Below, one piece after another: positions 22,341 to 34,337 of a stretch of 64,000 nucleotides of DNA (position 1 is the stretch's first letter; each line of letters starts with the position of its first letter). The DNA is from Spisula solida (Eukaryota > Mollusca > Bivalvia > Venerida > Mactridae), in the NCBI GenBank assembly GCA_947247005.1, contig OX365954.1, positions 4,108,001 to 4,172,000 of the forward strand. The letters run 5' to 3'. Made by a program: the position numbers and the translations under genes. A model generated the notes under the pieces. That model did no database searches, was not told where the DNA came from, and saw only the letters and a list, made by a program, of their open reading frames with translations.

Positions 22341-25300
22341 GTAAAGACTTATAAAAGTAAGGCCAAAAATAAAATATTGTTTGTTTCCCCTTTCCTTCCT
22401 ACCCAAGCAAAAAGTCCCTTACCAACAATATTGTTTTGGCCATCTGAAATTTTATTTTATTAGAAAAAGTTAGGTACGAGAGTACGAAAACAAAAATTAT
22501 TAAATAAAAATTATTGTTTACCTACATACCTACCCAACTCTAATTGGCCTGGTGAGGGTCGAGAAGGGGAAACAAACACTATTTTTATATTTGGTCTAAA
22601 GTGGCATTTTTACATGTATTTTATTAATTTACCTCTACTTAATGCCATTCTGGGCATCCAATTTGTGACTGATACGACCACATTCCATCACTGGTTCCTA
22701 GTCATTAAAGGCAGACATATAACCAACCAGATGTTGTCACAAACAGCCATATCAAAACAGACCTATGTTGGGATTCGAACCTTCCCTTTCTTTCCTCACT
22801 ATAAGCTGAATAATGTGAACGTTGACCAGAAAGTTTGTATGTAGTTACAGCTTGAGGAATGTGGTATAGTCTGTTTATTCAGGTCTGTCACTTGTATATA
22901 TAGCAAGGTAATATCAAAACAAGGCATTTTTATTGTTTTAAACATTTTAATTGGATAAAGCAGCAGTGAAAATCAATACCTTGTGCACCAAACCATATAC
23001 TCATATATACAATATGTGTTAAATTTATAGATTAATAAGAGAAATTGCAATGTTTACATACACAATGTTATGTAAACAAGTAATAATAATAATACAGACT
23101 TTATTTAATGAGGCAACACAGTTGGCAAAGTCAGTCTTACCTGTGAGCCTCAATATATATGTACATACAATTTACAACAAATGTGAACAAATATAACATT
23201 TACAGAATGATATTTACATTAGATTTAACAGCAGTGCGTTAATTAAGCTACTAAAACATATCAAAAGAAAACTAGACCAACAATTTATAGAACAGTTGAG
23301 TGAAGTTGATCTATAAAACAAAGAATAAAATTACATTTATATATATATACACTAGTCGAATGTTCTAAGTACACTCTTTGTAATTTTCATTTAACAGGAA
23401 AAGTATTAGACCTATCAGTTAATCGAATATACCATTGGAATCAGGAAACTATTGCCTATCAAGTTGAGTTAATCACCATTCTGAAATATAATAACAACAT
23501 ACTAGAAAATGACCATTTAGTTCACTGCTTAAAACAACAAAGTCGCACATCAATATTATGTATGACCACCGTCTGCCCTGATGATAGCCTGACATCCTCT
23601 GAGGCATTAAATTGATAATGATGTGTACCAATTGCTGCTGGAGTGCATTCCATTCTAGTAAAGGGTTCGTTGTGAGTTCCTGTACGTTCTGGTGTTGCCG
23701 TCGTGCTCGGATGCGTCGCCCCAACTTATCCCAGACGTATTATATCGGATTTTGGTCTGGGCTACAAGGCGGGCATTCAATCGTGCAACCTAAATAGGAA
23801 ATTGCACCAAAATCCAAATTCCATCTTACAAAATACATGATTGATCGAAAATAGTGAGCTTTTATTAAAATGTAGTAGTAATTCGGATGACAAATGCCTA
23901 TTGAAAGTTACTTCCATGCTCAAATTCAAATTGCTCCATGCAAATAAATGGACTTATTCTGTTGAATTCAACGATTCCACATTATTTCACAATCTTTAAG
24001 TGATACAACCATCAGTCAGATGTTGTCATAAACGTGTTTTGACGAATTTAAGGACTAAATGTAAATGACGCCATGTGACGTCTCAATTTTAAATCGAGTC
24101 AATAGAAACATGCAGCTTTTTCGAGAATTCATTGCAACAGCCATAATAAAACGTTTGTGTGTGTGTTAAGAACCCCAAAACAGCCAATTAATGAATTAAA
24201 TCTTACCAGTCTTATTGGCCTGCCAATTTCAAGCATTCATATCGCACTTGCGCACTTCTCAAGCGTCATTTGCGTCAAATGATTTGAACTATTTTTATGG
24301 CTTTATGTTTGGGGGTCGAATGTTAATCGTGTATGAAATGATTTAAACACATTTACACATATTTGAGGTGTGAGCACGAGCAAAATGTGATTTTGTCATT
24401 TTCGTCACGCATCAATGATTGTCACGTAGATCTTGGTCTTTTTTCTTCTGTATTAAAGACAATCACCAACATATGCTATCTTAACAGTTTTATTGAGATG
24501 AGATGATTATGTTCCTGATTTATTCTAGTTCTAAAAGTGTGTACTTAGAACATTCGTCAAGTGTATGTATTATGTGACGCAAGAATTTTACATGTTTATC
24601 AAGTTTTTCCCACCAGAGAACCACCATTTGAGGTATGATGACTTAAAGATTGCCAAGCTTTCTGATTGTTTTATGTGTAGTGGTATAGTGACTGACCTGA
24701 TTAAATGAGTTATAAAACTTGATATCCTAATGATTATGATTTTCATACCTTACAGAATTAGGATAAAATTGCTAGGATTGCAACTTTGTAAAGTAGAATT
24801 ACTAGGTAGGGTAGCCTATAACTAGCCTAATACCAAACAGACATTTTTCTAGGCCTAGTATCCATATGGTTTCCCAGTATACCTGTGTATGCTATTAATT
24901 TTTGCAGTACAGGGCTTAGCTGATACACTTTAAAAAAAATTAAGATTTTAAGAAATTTCTAAGTTTTCTGCTAAGATGCTTTGTGAATACCAGCCCTGGT
25001 ATATTATAGAGAGATAATATTGAGTCAGGTTTAGGTCCTAAAATGGCAAAAAATATGCCAATAAGGCCAGAGTTTTTAAATTTTTAGTTAATCGGACATT
25101 TTTCAGAAAAAAAGTCCACAGGAGGAGGGAAAAAAATAAAAATAAAAACTTTCAAAATATAGCTTGCACGAGCTGGTGGTGGTAGAATAGTCAATGACGG
25201 TCCTATTGAAAGCATTTAACACTCAACAACAGTGTTAGTTTTCAAGAAAACAGCTAATTTATCTTAAGACTAGGACACTGTAGTGAAACAATAATATAAT

Positions 25301-28145
25301 AAAACTTATTATTAACAAATTAATGAAATAATAATACAAGGCTGGTCCATTTATCATCAAAACATTATATGCTATTTTGTTTTTTTCCAGTTTTTCAATT
25401 TTTTTTTTAAAATGCCAAAAAATTGGACAGGAGGGTCCGAGTAACGAAAAATAAAAGAACTCTGGCCTAAGTGGGAGATAGGGATAGATTAATGTGTATT
25501 TTATGAAAGCCATTCAATGAATTTTCAAATACATTTTTGTAGTTTTAAAGAATTTTAAATGTGGTTTGGACTATCCTGTAAAATCTGCCCTTATAAATGG
25601 CCTTATACTCCGACACGCCCACTGATTCCATTCAAAAAGTGTACATTATTTTCGTAAGCGGACACTTTTGTGAGCTATAAGAAAACTGTTTCACTCATAA
25701 AATAATTGCCATAAATGGTCAATTAGACGAAAACTGACAAATCTGTGTAACAGTTAAATAAAGGACATAGTAACTGATTGCCTAAAGCATAAAACTAGGA
25801 GCTAGGAAATTGTATAAACACACATCATGTATTAATATGCTGCATTACTGTAAAAAACATCAAGTTTGTGGTGTTAAATTTTATTCAATGTCTTGGTTGA
25901 TCTATATCATAAAATTCAATCCTCACAATTTATCTACACCCAAACAACTATACAACAATGGCTTATTTTTATAATCCCCAGAGTAAAACTCCTCTAAATT
26001 GAATGATATTACAGTATTATTATTGGTAGCAATTGAAACAGAACTACAAACTATTTGTAAGATTGAAACATATATTGTGCAAATTGACAATCAATTGCAC
26101 GAAACCGGAATTATATACTACATGTAGTACATTAACCGATTAGTGGCTACAACTTTTTTTCCATTTTTCATGAGAATTGGTGATGCCATTAAGTATCACT
26201 TCAATACAACATTATATCAATAAATAAATCCATGTGAAAAATGTATGTTTAAACTAGAAAATATGTCATTATGTTAAGGATCATATCATAATACAATCGG
26301 TTTTTTCAAGTATAAATCAATTACATCGTCTTAACATTCACAAAACAGTTTACAATCTATTAGAAGCTTTTTATATGAACCTGTTTGAAAATATTTTCAT
26401 GGTTTGTCTATTTTTAAATACAAAATAAAAGACACATAATATGCACAGATATGTACCTTTGTGCATCAAGCCTGTATCATCAGTCACCAATGTGGAAACC
26501 TATAGATGTGTATTCTTTTATGTGGTGGGTGTAATAACATATGGGCACACTTGATGTTTACTCAATAAATGTTCACATGCTAATAAATGCTCAGCACTGT
26601 ATGAATGGACAGTTAAATAATCCCTAAGGATCACTAGGCCAAGCTTATTTTAAACATTAGAATTATATTTTCTAAAATGCAAAACATCTTCTGTTCTTGA
26701 ATTGTGCCAGAATATATTTTGATAATCATTGTCACTCTGGTGATCGTTTTGTTTTTGTCAGAGTATAAGTCAGATATAGTACTAGTTATTCGTCAAAAGT
26801 GTCTTCTTACAAGGGTTATTGTACAGTTTTGTGAGGACAAACAACATAATTATCCTCGGCTTCGCCTCGGACAATTATGTTCTTTGTCCTCACAAAACTG
26901 TACAATAACCCTTGTAAGAAGACACTTTTGACGAATAACTAGTACTGTATCTATTACTTATTATCACAATAATGCATACCAGAATATTTGTATGAATTAT
27001 GTTAGTTAACAGCTTAATTTATACATTAAATCTTGATGCTTGGGAGTGCATGAATAATGATTGTGAGCTTGAATAATTAAGCACATTTAATGTGGGATAA
27101 TTGGTTAAGATAAAATGTCAATATTAAACTGTTGCTACAGGTAGGCCTGGCTTGAACCACTGGTAGTGAAAGGAGTTATTTTCAAGGATCCTACAATTCA
27201 GAATTAATCCGGAAATCCAGATTTGCTGCATTATGATGAATTGTCTTTAAGGTTGTGGTCATTTGAAGTTCCATAATCTGATTTTAACAATAAAACAATG
27301 TTTAAAACCTAGTTAAGGTAAGGTGTAGGGACGTGTGTTAATGGCACCCAAAACATACTTGCGGCTCGTTTTCAGGATTGGGCATTAGGCCTCAGTGTAA
27401 CGCCTGTATTTTAGATCTATGTATGAATGTATGAATCACAGTATGATGTTTCAGTGTATAAGCCAGAATGTGGGGTGCATATAGTTAGTTGTGGCAGATC
27501 TTACAAGGGCCATTGGGACTGCTGTGGTGTTGATATCTAACCTTGGCCTGGTGATAAGATCTGCAGCATTTCTGTTTGTGTACTCTGGTGCGAGTTGACT
27601 GTGGTTGAATAAACTATGGCTTGCTGTCCTTATACATAGTAGGGCATAGTTATAAGGTGTCTTCCCTATGATAGCATTCTTTAAAATCATGCAATTCTCT
27701 CAAAATGCATTCTTGTTGATCCAGCATAATTTTTTCATCCGAGTCTGGAAACTTGACTAACTAATGATGTATGAGGATATAAAAATGTTGACTAGCAACT
27801 TCCTGGTAGTCTATATTTTTGAGTACCTCTACAAAATTAGTTTCCCTATTGTTGTTGATGTCATATAATTATTCCTCCAAATGATAAGGCTCCTAGCTAT
27901 AGCCCTATCCCCAAATTTTGAGCAATAGTTGTAGAATAAAGTTTATTGCATTGTTTTGTTATTATTCAGGACATCAAGGTCTGTCAGTTAACTGGAAGGA
28001 GCCAGGACTTCACTATTCAGCTTCTGAAAGTAAACCATCTAATGATATGTTGACAGAATGGAAGAAGGAGTATGAGAATCTACCAGATACCGCCACCCAT
28101 CTTAATATAGCTGGACATAAAATACCAGCTAAATCTGATCACTGA
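21416..28145 (+). CDS. glycosyltransferase-like type II membrane protein, two exons
   Basis: Exons 21416-22340 and 27970-28145 join in phase 1 (AAA G|GA) across a 5.6-kb GTAAAG...TTATTCAG intron, giving 366 residues. A short cytosolic MKMPSKGW tail precedes one membrane anchor (about 9-27), then a lumenal domain with possible N-glycosylation at NFT, NLS and NSS. LRLITIVYNRANSLKRLL (78-95) fits the start of a nucleotide-sugar-binding fold. LEDDLTVSP (172-180) is the expected metal/nucleotide motif. GTWGFSP (234-240) and IIPDNIVSSWYQQF (264-277) fit acceptor-side motifs. Exon 2 adds LSVNWKEPGLHY, which I know as the C-terminal part of this uncharacterised GT-A-like group. Probably Golgi; donor and acceptor sugars unknown. 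Confidence 0.85.
23080..23240 (-). mobile_element. retroposon 3' tail, minus strand, inside the glycosyltransferase intron
   Basis: On the minus strand, TTGCCTCATTAAATAAAGTC is followed by TGTATT(ATT)n. A poly(A)-like signal plus an ATT microsatellite is typical of LINE/SINE 3' ends. The upstream part (to about 23240) is not recognised. Confidence 0.45.
23350..24563 (-). mobile_element. dead Tc1/mariner-type transposon
   Basis: Terminal inverted repeats CACTAGTCGAATGTTCTAAG (23350-23369) and CTTAGAACATTCGTCAAGTG (24544-24563), flanked by TA on both sides (23348-23349, 24564-24565). At 1214 bp it has the size of a Tc1 element. A broken transposase C-terminus lies in the left third on the minus strand; the remaining interior is not recognisable as transposase. 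Inserted in the glycosyltransferase intron. Confidence 0.8.
23557..23795 (-). pseudogene. Tc1-type transposase C-terminal fragment
   Basis: The minus strand reads CSPDQNPI, a stop, then YVWDKLGRRIRARRQHQNVQ, and further on LLEWNALQQQLV and NLMPQRMS. This matches the conserved Tc1 block S-P-D-x-N-P-I-E...W..L..R, with the catalytic glutamate codon changed to TAA. After GYHQG the frame slips by one, so the usual GGHT end is read in another frame. Upstream, HDW-like residues are also frameshifted. Not functional. Confidence 0.8.
25074..25468 (-). mobile_element. MITE, AGGCCAGAGTT family, copy 2 (inverted)
   Basis: Reverse-orientation copy of 16280-16661: AGGCCAGAGTTTTTAAATTT on the left, AAAGAACTCTGGCCT on the right, with GAGGGTCCGAGTAACG inside. 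Lies in the glycosyltransferase intron, 8.8 kb from its partner. Confidence 0.75.
25475..26771. other. intronic stretch, nothing recognised
   Basis: AT-rich part of the glycosyltransferase intron. No exon with matching phase, and no terminal repeats seen. Confidence 0.5.
26772..26952. repeat. 181-bp near-perfect palindrome
   Basis: Left arm AGATATAGTACTAGTTATTC is matched by GAATAACTAGTACTGTATCT at the right end. Pairing continues to the centre (CCTCGGCTTCGCCTCGG) with few mismatches, arms about 85 bp. Probably a fold-back MITE. An open frame across it is a by-product. Intronic in the glycosyltransferase gene. Confidence 0.9.
26960..27965. other. intronic stretch before glycosyltransferase exon 2
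   Basis: A 79-codon minus-strand frame (27451-27690) reads like protein in places (RPRLDINTTAVPMALVRSAT) but has no start context, splice signals or family I recognise. May be a relic of an unknown repeat. Confidence 0.35.
27970..28145 (+). CDS. glycosyltransferase exon 2 (C-terminal end)
   Basis: After TTGTTATTATTCAG the sequence encodes GHQGLSVNWKEPGLHYSASE and a hydrophilic tail ending KIPAKSDH at the stop 28143-28145. The phase matches exon 1 exactly, and WKEPGLHY follows YSNFKG as expected in the family. No other exon is needed between them. Confidence 0.82.
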
Positions 28146-28324
28146 ACGTATTATATGCTCTTTACAGTGCTTTAAATAGTCTTTGATTCTCATATGTACA
28201 TTAGTTCCTTATGGAAAACTTTTGTGACCACCGATGTTTATTATTTATATTTATTCTTGTTCACATTACTCATGTCACAAAATAGTCTTAAAGTTTTCCA
28301 TTGTAAAAATCCAAAGTTTTGTTA

Positions 28325-29122
28325 CAGTCAGATCTCGATACAATGACACTGTTTGTTCCCGATCAAAATGTCGTTATAACGAATTTGTCAGTATACTGAA
28401 TTTCACAAGTGACTATAATTTTGATTGGGAGATTGTTTCATAGACATCAATTAATGACTAATATATAATTTATTATGTCATAAAATTCAGCAATATGAAA
28501 TTATCATAATTACATAAAAATAATATTTAAAATAAAATAGATCTAAATTGTTTTAAGAGAGATACAAATAAAATGTACGGATACTATTACAGTAACCTAT
28601 AAGATATAACGCTCTAGAGAATAAATTGGTAATTCATTTTGTTATAAATTTTACCCTATCGTCTTTAAGAATTGGTGAATTAATAAATCGAGTCGAGAAA
28701 TTTCAATTAACATCGTTAATACGAATATATGCGATGACTTCGCTTATCTCCCTTGATTACGAATGCGCCAGCCGTAGTACACAAACTATGATTCGACTGT
28801 GAAAGGTTCCACTATTATAATGAGAGCAATTAAGATGGTTTTCACAAGTATAATTACAAAATTAGGCTCCAAGCTTCGACGGTGACTTTGTGGAAAGCCG
28901 ATAAATAGTTCAGGTATGAAATATAGTCCCTTGACATTGTCAGTATATCGAGTATTAATTACTGTGTAAACTCTCGATTCGTGCCCAATTTTTTGCTGTC
29001 GGTAAGTGAATATGTCATCATAACGGATACAATTAACGTTGTGTAGAATTCGTCCCCATCAATTGATGTCGTTATAACAAAATTGTCGGTATATCGGGTG
29101 TCATTGTAACGAGATCTGACTG
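28325..29122. mobile_element. pogo/Tigger-like non-autonomous element
   Basis: CAGTCAGATCTCGATACAAT on the left and ATTGTAACGAGATCTGACTG on the right are inverted repeats, with TA at both flanks (28323-28324, 29123-29124). CAGT ends, TA duplication and ...TCTCG(A/T)TA...ACGAC subterminal motifs fit the pogo group. 798 bp without a transposase. It lies 180 bp after the glycosyltransferase stop and contains AATAAA at 28531 and 28567. Confidence 0.8.
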
Positions 29123-29124
29123 TA

Positions 29125-31560
29125 TATACATTTTTGACCATGTTTGTTTTTGTCTACTAAGTCCAGACATAGGAATTAAATCCCATCTGTCATTAAGGAG
29201 CCTATTCACTATTGGTGTTCATCAGGGATTTTTTGGTGCAAATTTTAGTTTTATTTCAAGTATTGTAAAACTCTACAATATGCCACATTTTCATGCTATA
29301 CATGTATATACACAGAGCAGATGGGTCTTAAAGTTAAAAATTAAACCTTTAAATGCAATTAATAACTCAATCTAATATCTATGCTTTTCAAGGTTGCATA
29401 TCACTTGTTTTGATATATTGATGAAATGCATTACATAAGATACAGTATATTGTTAGACTACTACCCCCCCCCCCCCCCCCAAAAAAAACATTACTCCTTT
29501 ATGACCTTCGTATTTATTATTAGTTTTATTTCGTTATATCTGCTCTGAAACAAATGTTTTGTGTTCATTCATTTATTCAATGTTAGATCTGCTTTTTCAT
29601 TGATCAACTAAACTTTTTTAGGTAGTTTGTACTCTGTGAAATTTATGAAATATTAAGCGGCTTGGATTTTTGAAATAAGTATTAGAATTTCTGCAAAACC
29701 TAGTCTGTATCATATTCTACATTTTACTATGTCCATTTTGTATAAGTGACAGTTTATTGCTTTGCACATATCAGTCAAACTAATACTGTGGACTAAATGA
29801 TTTCTGATCAATCTGTTTGACTTAGGATCCTTCTCTACTGATTTTGAGGTCAGTAGGTCGTAAGTCAATGTGACCTTGGAACATCTTAAATGACTTAAAT
29901 GATTATTTGGCTGCCATGGATGGCATACACCTTTTACAAACATCCCTTGATAAGTTGAGTATATTGCCTGCATTACTCTGTGAATAATGTCCAGTATAAA
30001 ACAACAGCTTCCATAGTCAGGGTAACTTATTTTGACTTCCTTTCAGTGCTTCTGATGAAAGTTTTGTTGACAGATATGGTACTAGCATGCTAAATGTGCT
30101 CTGGCATCATTATTATCAGCCAGTTTATTGGTCAATTTAGAATTTATATTTTATTATATATGTACTGAAACTGTTCAATGTAAATAATAATCATTAAATA
30201 TGTTTCCTGTTGATGTGTACGTATAGTTACATTATATACTGTACTCATATAACGAGATTAGTTTGTAAGATCTTCATGTTGTTCTTGTTAATGTATTATT
30301 TTTATCTCTGTATCATCTGACGTCCCCTCGTGTTCAAGGGGAGTAACTTGTGATTGCTTGTTTCTGTCTCCATCAGCAGAGGTAATATTTTGCTTAAAAG
30401 AAAACATTAGCTTGGAAACATAAATACGTACTGAAAAAAAAATTCCTGGCAATGTTTGTCTTATATTTCTTAGATAATCCCTCTTGTACAATTCAGTTTC
30501 ATGTGATTGCTTATGTGCGATATTAGTGAATTATCTCCCTTTAAAAGGTCTCTTTCGTTTGGATTACTTTACTTTGCTTTTATCGCCGATCAATATGTTT
30601 GTTTATGGTGAAAATTAACAAATAAGTCCGATTAAATAATTTGTTAAGCTGTACTTTATACCGTGCTTGAAATTGACAATTCTAGCACATTTGAATTCCA
30701 TGTCAAATTATTGAGAAACAACGATAATGTCGTTCCAATTGATTAGTAACTGGTCTACCCTGTGCTATTGTGTAAGGGAGGTAATTTCTATGTCCCTAAT
30801 ATCGTCCATTTGAGCCACTGGGATTAGAAATAGAAAAAGGGGACACCTTTGGTTTCTTGATTTTATTATGTTGATATGTTATGTCTGCTGTTATGGCGAT
30901 TAAAGCTACCATCCCAAGTACTCAGATGATTGAAACAGGATCATCGTGACCCTCTTGTATTAAAAGTTATGATTCAATACTCAGTAGTTAGCAAGTTCTA
31001 CAATACTCTATAGTGCAGCAATATTGTATATGTATTAGTTCTAGTCATTGTGTTATAAGTATGTTTGTTTTGTGATTATTTTAGGTGACCAGGTTTTCTA
31101 ATGGAAAAATATTACTTTTTAAGACTGATGAATTTCTTCACGGTTAAGCAAGTGTCAATATTTCTATGTTGCTCTTAACTCTGAAAGTATTTAAGTTACA
31201 ATTATGAAAATTTCCTGGAATGTTTTAACAGTGTGAGGTTCTGTACCTTGAGTTTTATTTTTTTCGCCAATTGTCTTCAGGGTTATGGCCCTTGTTTTAA
31301 AAAACAACATATTTTCATGGAATTTTACACAAGATGTGTAAATGATTGGTCGTGTTTATGATTTTTCTGTACAAAGTGCTTACTGGACAGGGCCTTATTG
31401 TTTATGAAATATGTGCTAGATATCTATTAGATATATATGATCAGGATGGGAATGATATTGTTGCACTGTTACAAATGTTGTACAACAATAATGTTACCAT
31501 AACCTGTAAACTTTTATGTTATATTGGAGTATTAGCGTATGTACATACATGTATAGTATG
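29125..31560. other. intergenic stretch with a poly-C/poly-A tract
   Basis: C(17-18)A(8) at 29464-29488. Segment 29830-29880 (minus-strand CCAAGGTCACATTGACTTAC) looks like repeat sequence. A minus-strand frame at 30288-30440 could be a terminal exon (see findings). Nothing else recognised. Confidence 0.4.
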
Positions 31561-31567
31561 GAGATAT

Positions 31568-31806
31568 TGACCTGATCCTGACCTTTATGCATGAATACAG
31601 TACAAGGTTCTTGTGTCGAATATATCAGTGTCCGCAAGTAAATCGTGCAATATAGGTCTTTTTGAGTTGTGTTTGTATTACACCTCAAAAGTCTTCGCAA
31701 TACTTCCCACTTACGAAAACATATAACTGCAGTTAAAAACGGTTATAAATTTCGACAAGATATCAACTGTTAAATTATGCTAATAGAAGGTTGAGGATCA
31801 GGTTAA
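31568..31806 (+). mobile_element. MITE, GACCTGATCCT family, copy 1
   Basis: TTGACCTGATCCTGACCTTT and GAAGGTTGAGGATCAGGTTA are inverted ends. The interior motifs AATCGTGCAATATAGGTC, GTTTGTATTACACCTC and TATCAACTGTTAAATTATGC recur in the copies at 35.7, 48.3 and 48.7 kb. About 240 bp, no coding capacity. Confidence 0.75.
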
Positions 31807-31809
31807 AAT

Positions 31810-32780
31810 CTCTGTACCACTAGTATACTGATATCTCATCTTATGTTCATTTTGCCAAATGATCAATTTGTCTTCTGATGTTTAAAATATGTTGTTTTCT
31901 TGATTTAATTACATTATGTTGCTTGTATTTTATTGCTGTAAATCTTAATGTTTTCCCACCTTTGTTTCACCTACATTTAGACCTTGATGTTGTTCATTGA
32001 TTTTACTTATTCACACTTAGTAGAACAATTCATTGTTAACTTTGTTGAGTTAAATGTTGTGACATAATCTCCAACATCGCCATATTGTTTTTTTTACGTT
32101 GGATCATGTTGAAGTAAAATATATAGTTTTTCAGTAATTTTCATGATTTAAAAAGGCTTATATGCAGAAACGTTATTAAAAGAGTGGAACTTAACTGTGT
32201 TTTAATTCATTGATATTTTTACTTTATTTAATGATTATTTGTTAAAGTAGGTTTAAATATTGAATAGATTTGTTAAGGTGTTTATACTGTTACACTGAAC
32301 AGAACAAGTTGTTTGGTTTAATGTGTTTACCGGTAATTGCCATTGCAATAAATAGTCCTTGGATGGAAAAATGCACAGTTTATGATTGGAAATTGAGTCG
32401 ATATATTTGTAAAAATTTGCACAAATGTTAGATTTTTGTCATGCACATGCTTTTAGTCAGTATTCTGTTTGTTTGCATGTTATTCTGTGTGCTTCACATA
32501 GCAGTATTAATCAAGTACTTTAACCTGGTGTTTCTGATTGTCATACTTTAATAATTGATTTCTTGTCTTTATTTATTAAGTTCAGCTTAAGCTTTAGTAT
32601 TACGATAATGCACGAGATGTTCTATTACTCACTGATCAATAAGACCAAGAATACATGACTTTCTCACGGAAATATATTTATTCTGCGCAGGAACCTTATA
32701 AAATATTCATTCATTCAAGGTCAGAACCAGGTTAATCTGTTCAGACTATTAACTATTCGTATATTACTGTCAAATCAATT
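31810..32780. other. intergenic stretch, nothing recognised
   Basis: AT-rich sequence without a supported gene or repeat. Confidence 0.5.
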
Positions 32781-32783
32781 TTA

Positions 32784-32964
32784 GCGGGCATTAAATTACG
32801 TGGATTTTGTGAAAATTGTAATAAGGTGGTTTTTTAAATTCGTTGATTTAAAATATTGAAAGTAAAAGGTGATGTTATGATGTTCTAGTTCAATTATTTA
32901 AATGAATTTAATTTCGCGATCTAGGTCATCTGCGAATTTAACGAAAATTAATCCACTGTGAATA
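32784..32964 (+). mobile_element. MITE-like repeat, TTCGTGG family, diverged copy
   Basis: GGGCATTAAATTACGTGGAT and TTAAATTCGTTGATTT match the interior of the 1.2-1.7 kb copies; the end TTAACGAAAATTAATCCACT is diverged. Terminal repeats no longer clear. Confidence 0.45.
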
Positions 32965-33125
32965 TTGATAATTTTCTGTAAAAATGTGGTACATGAAAAA
33001 TATTTTATATATATATGTATGTGTAGTACTCTGATTCGGATACTCATGTTATTTGGTGCTTTGATGTCCCAGTTATTATTCTTGCCATACTATTGTTATA
33101 TTCTACTTGTATCTTATTCAAGATT

Positions 33126-33575
33126 CTTATACACTACCACCTTAAGACTGAAACTCAACAATTAGTCTTATACACTACTACCTTAAGACTGAAACTCAAC
33201 AAATAGTCTTATACACCACCACCTTAAGACTGAAACTCAACAATTAGTCTTATACACCACCACCTTAAGACTGAAACTCAACAATTAGTCTTATACATTG
33301 CCACCTTAAGACTGAAACTCAACAATTAGTCTTATACACCACCACCTTAAGACTGAAACTCAACAATTAGTCTTATACACCACCACCTTAAGACTGAAAC
33401 TCAACAATTAGTCTTATACACCACCACCTTAAGACTGAAACTCAACAATTAGTCTTATACACCACCACCTTAAGACTGAAACTCAACAATTAGTCTTATA
33501 CACTACTACCTAAAGACTGAAACTCAACAATTAGTCTTATACACTACTACCTTAAGACTTAAACTCAAAACTTAG
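33126..33575 (+). repeat. 41-bp minisatellite, about 11 copies
   Basis: The unit is built from AGTCTTATACACCACCACCT, TAAGACTGAAACTCAACAAT and T. Each unit carries AGTCTTA and TAAGACT, so every copy can fold on itself. Edge copies are more diverged (ACTACTACC variants), as usual for an array homogenised from the middle. Confidence 0.93.
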
Positions 33576-34337
33576 TCTTAAAATTCACAAACTTTAAATT
33601 GACTGGAATGTCAACTGGCTGAGTAAATAAGAGAGTCAACCATTCAAAACAAGACAGAAATTATCTTGATGGTACTGCTATCATTATGTGTTATATTTTA
33701 ACAGAACAATTCATACTGTTATAAAGAATCTATAATGTTTACGGCAATAACTCTTGAGTGTAAACTCTGTGATCTTAATGTTGCATGTCATTGCCAATCA
33801 TTTTACTGGTCAAGATATCAGTGAACTGTTGACCCATTAAATTCAACTTGGTGTTTGAAAACTTTGTAATACACATAATATATGTTTGTCCATTTAGAAT
33901 ATCAATATTAGCTCTACAGTACAATAAAGAAGACCATTATATGACTGTTTATATTATATGCAAATTGTAATTTTATTACAGGAATCAATGTTTGATGTAA
34001 CTACTTCAAACATCATAGAAGGTCTAAAGTCAACAAGGCTTCATTATCTCTGCTATTACTCTCGACATAGCTCGTTGTTCTATTACATTGAACAATATTT
34101 TAATGAATAACTTTCAGTATTTATTGTTATTGTCAGTCATGCTGTGTCATCTCCATTTGGTTATTGCCTCTCGGGGGAAAAAATACCAGAAAATAGCTAA
34201 TAGAAATTAAAATGAAAAGTACATTTCACGAAGTCAGTAACATATATAATGATAATCAATATATTAGTGACCTTACTCTCAACAGCAGATTATTGCGGCT
34301 GCAGCGACAATCTAAAAAGCTATTGTATTCGAACATA

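Noticed and set aside
22341..22354. Unspliced glycosyltransferase ending in GKDL as an ER retention signal
   Set aside because: GKDL is not a KDEL-type signal, and the strong splice donor plus the matching downstream exon explain the sequence better.
26704..26931. 75-codon plus-strand frame
   Set aside because: It runs through the palindrome, so its right half is the reverse complement of its left half.
33126..33575. CRISPR array
   Set aside because: Tandem units follow each other without unique spacers, no cas genes, and the DNA is animal-type. The same holds for the other arrays.
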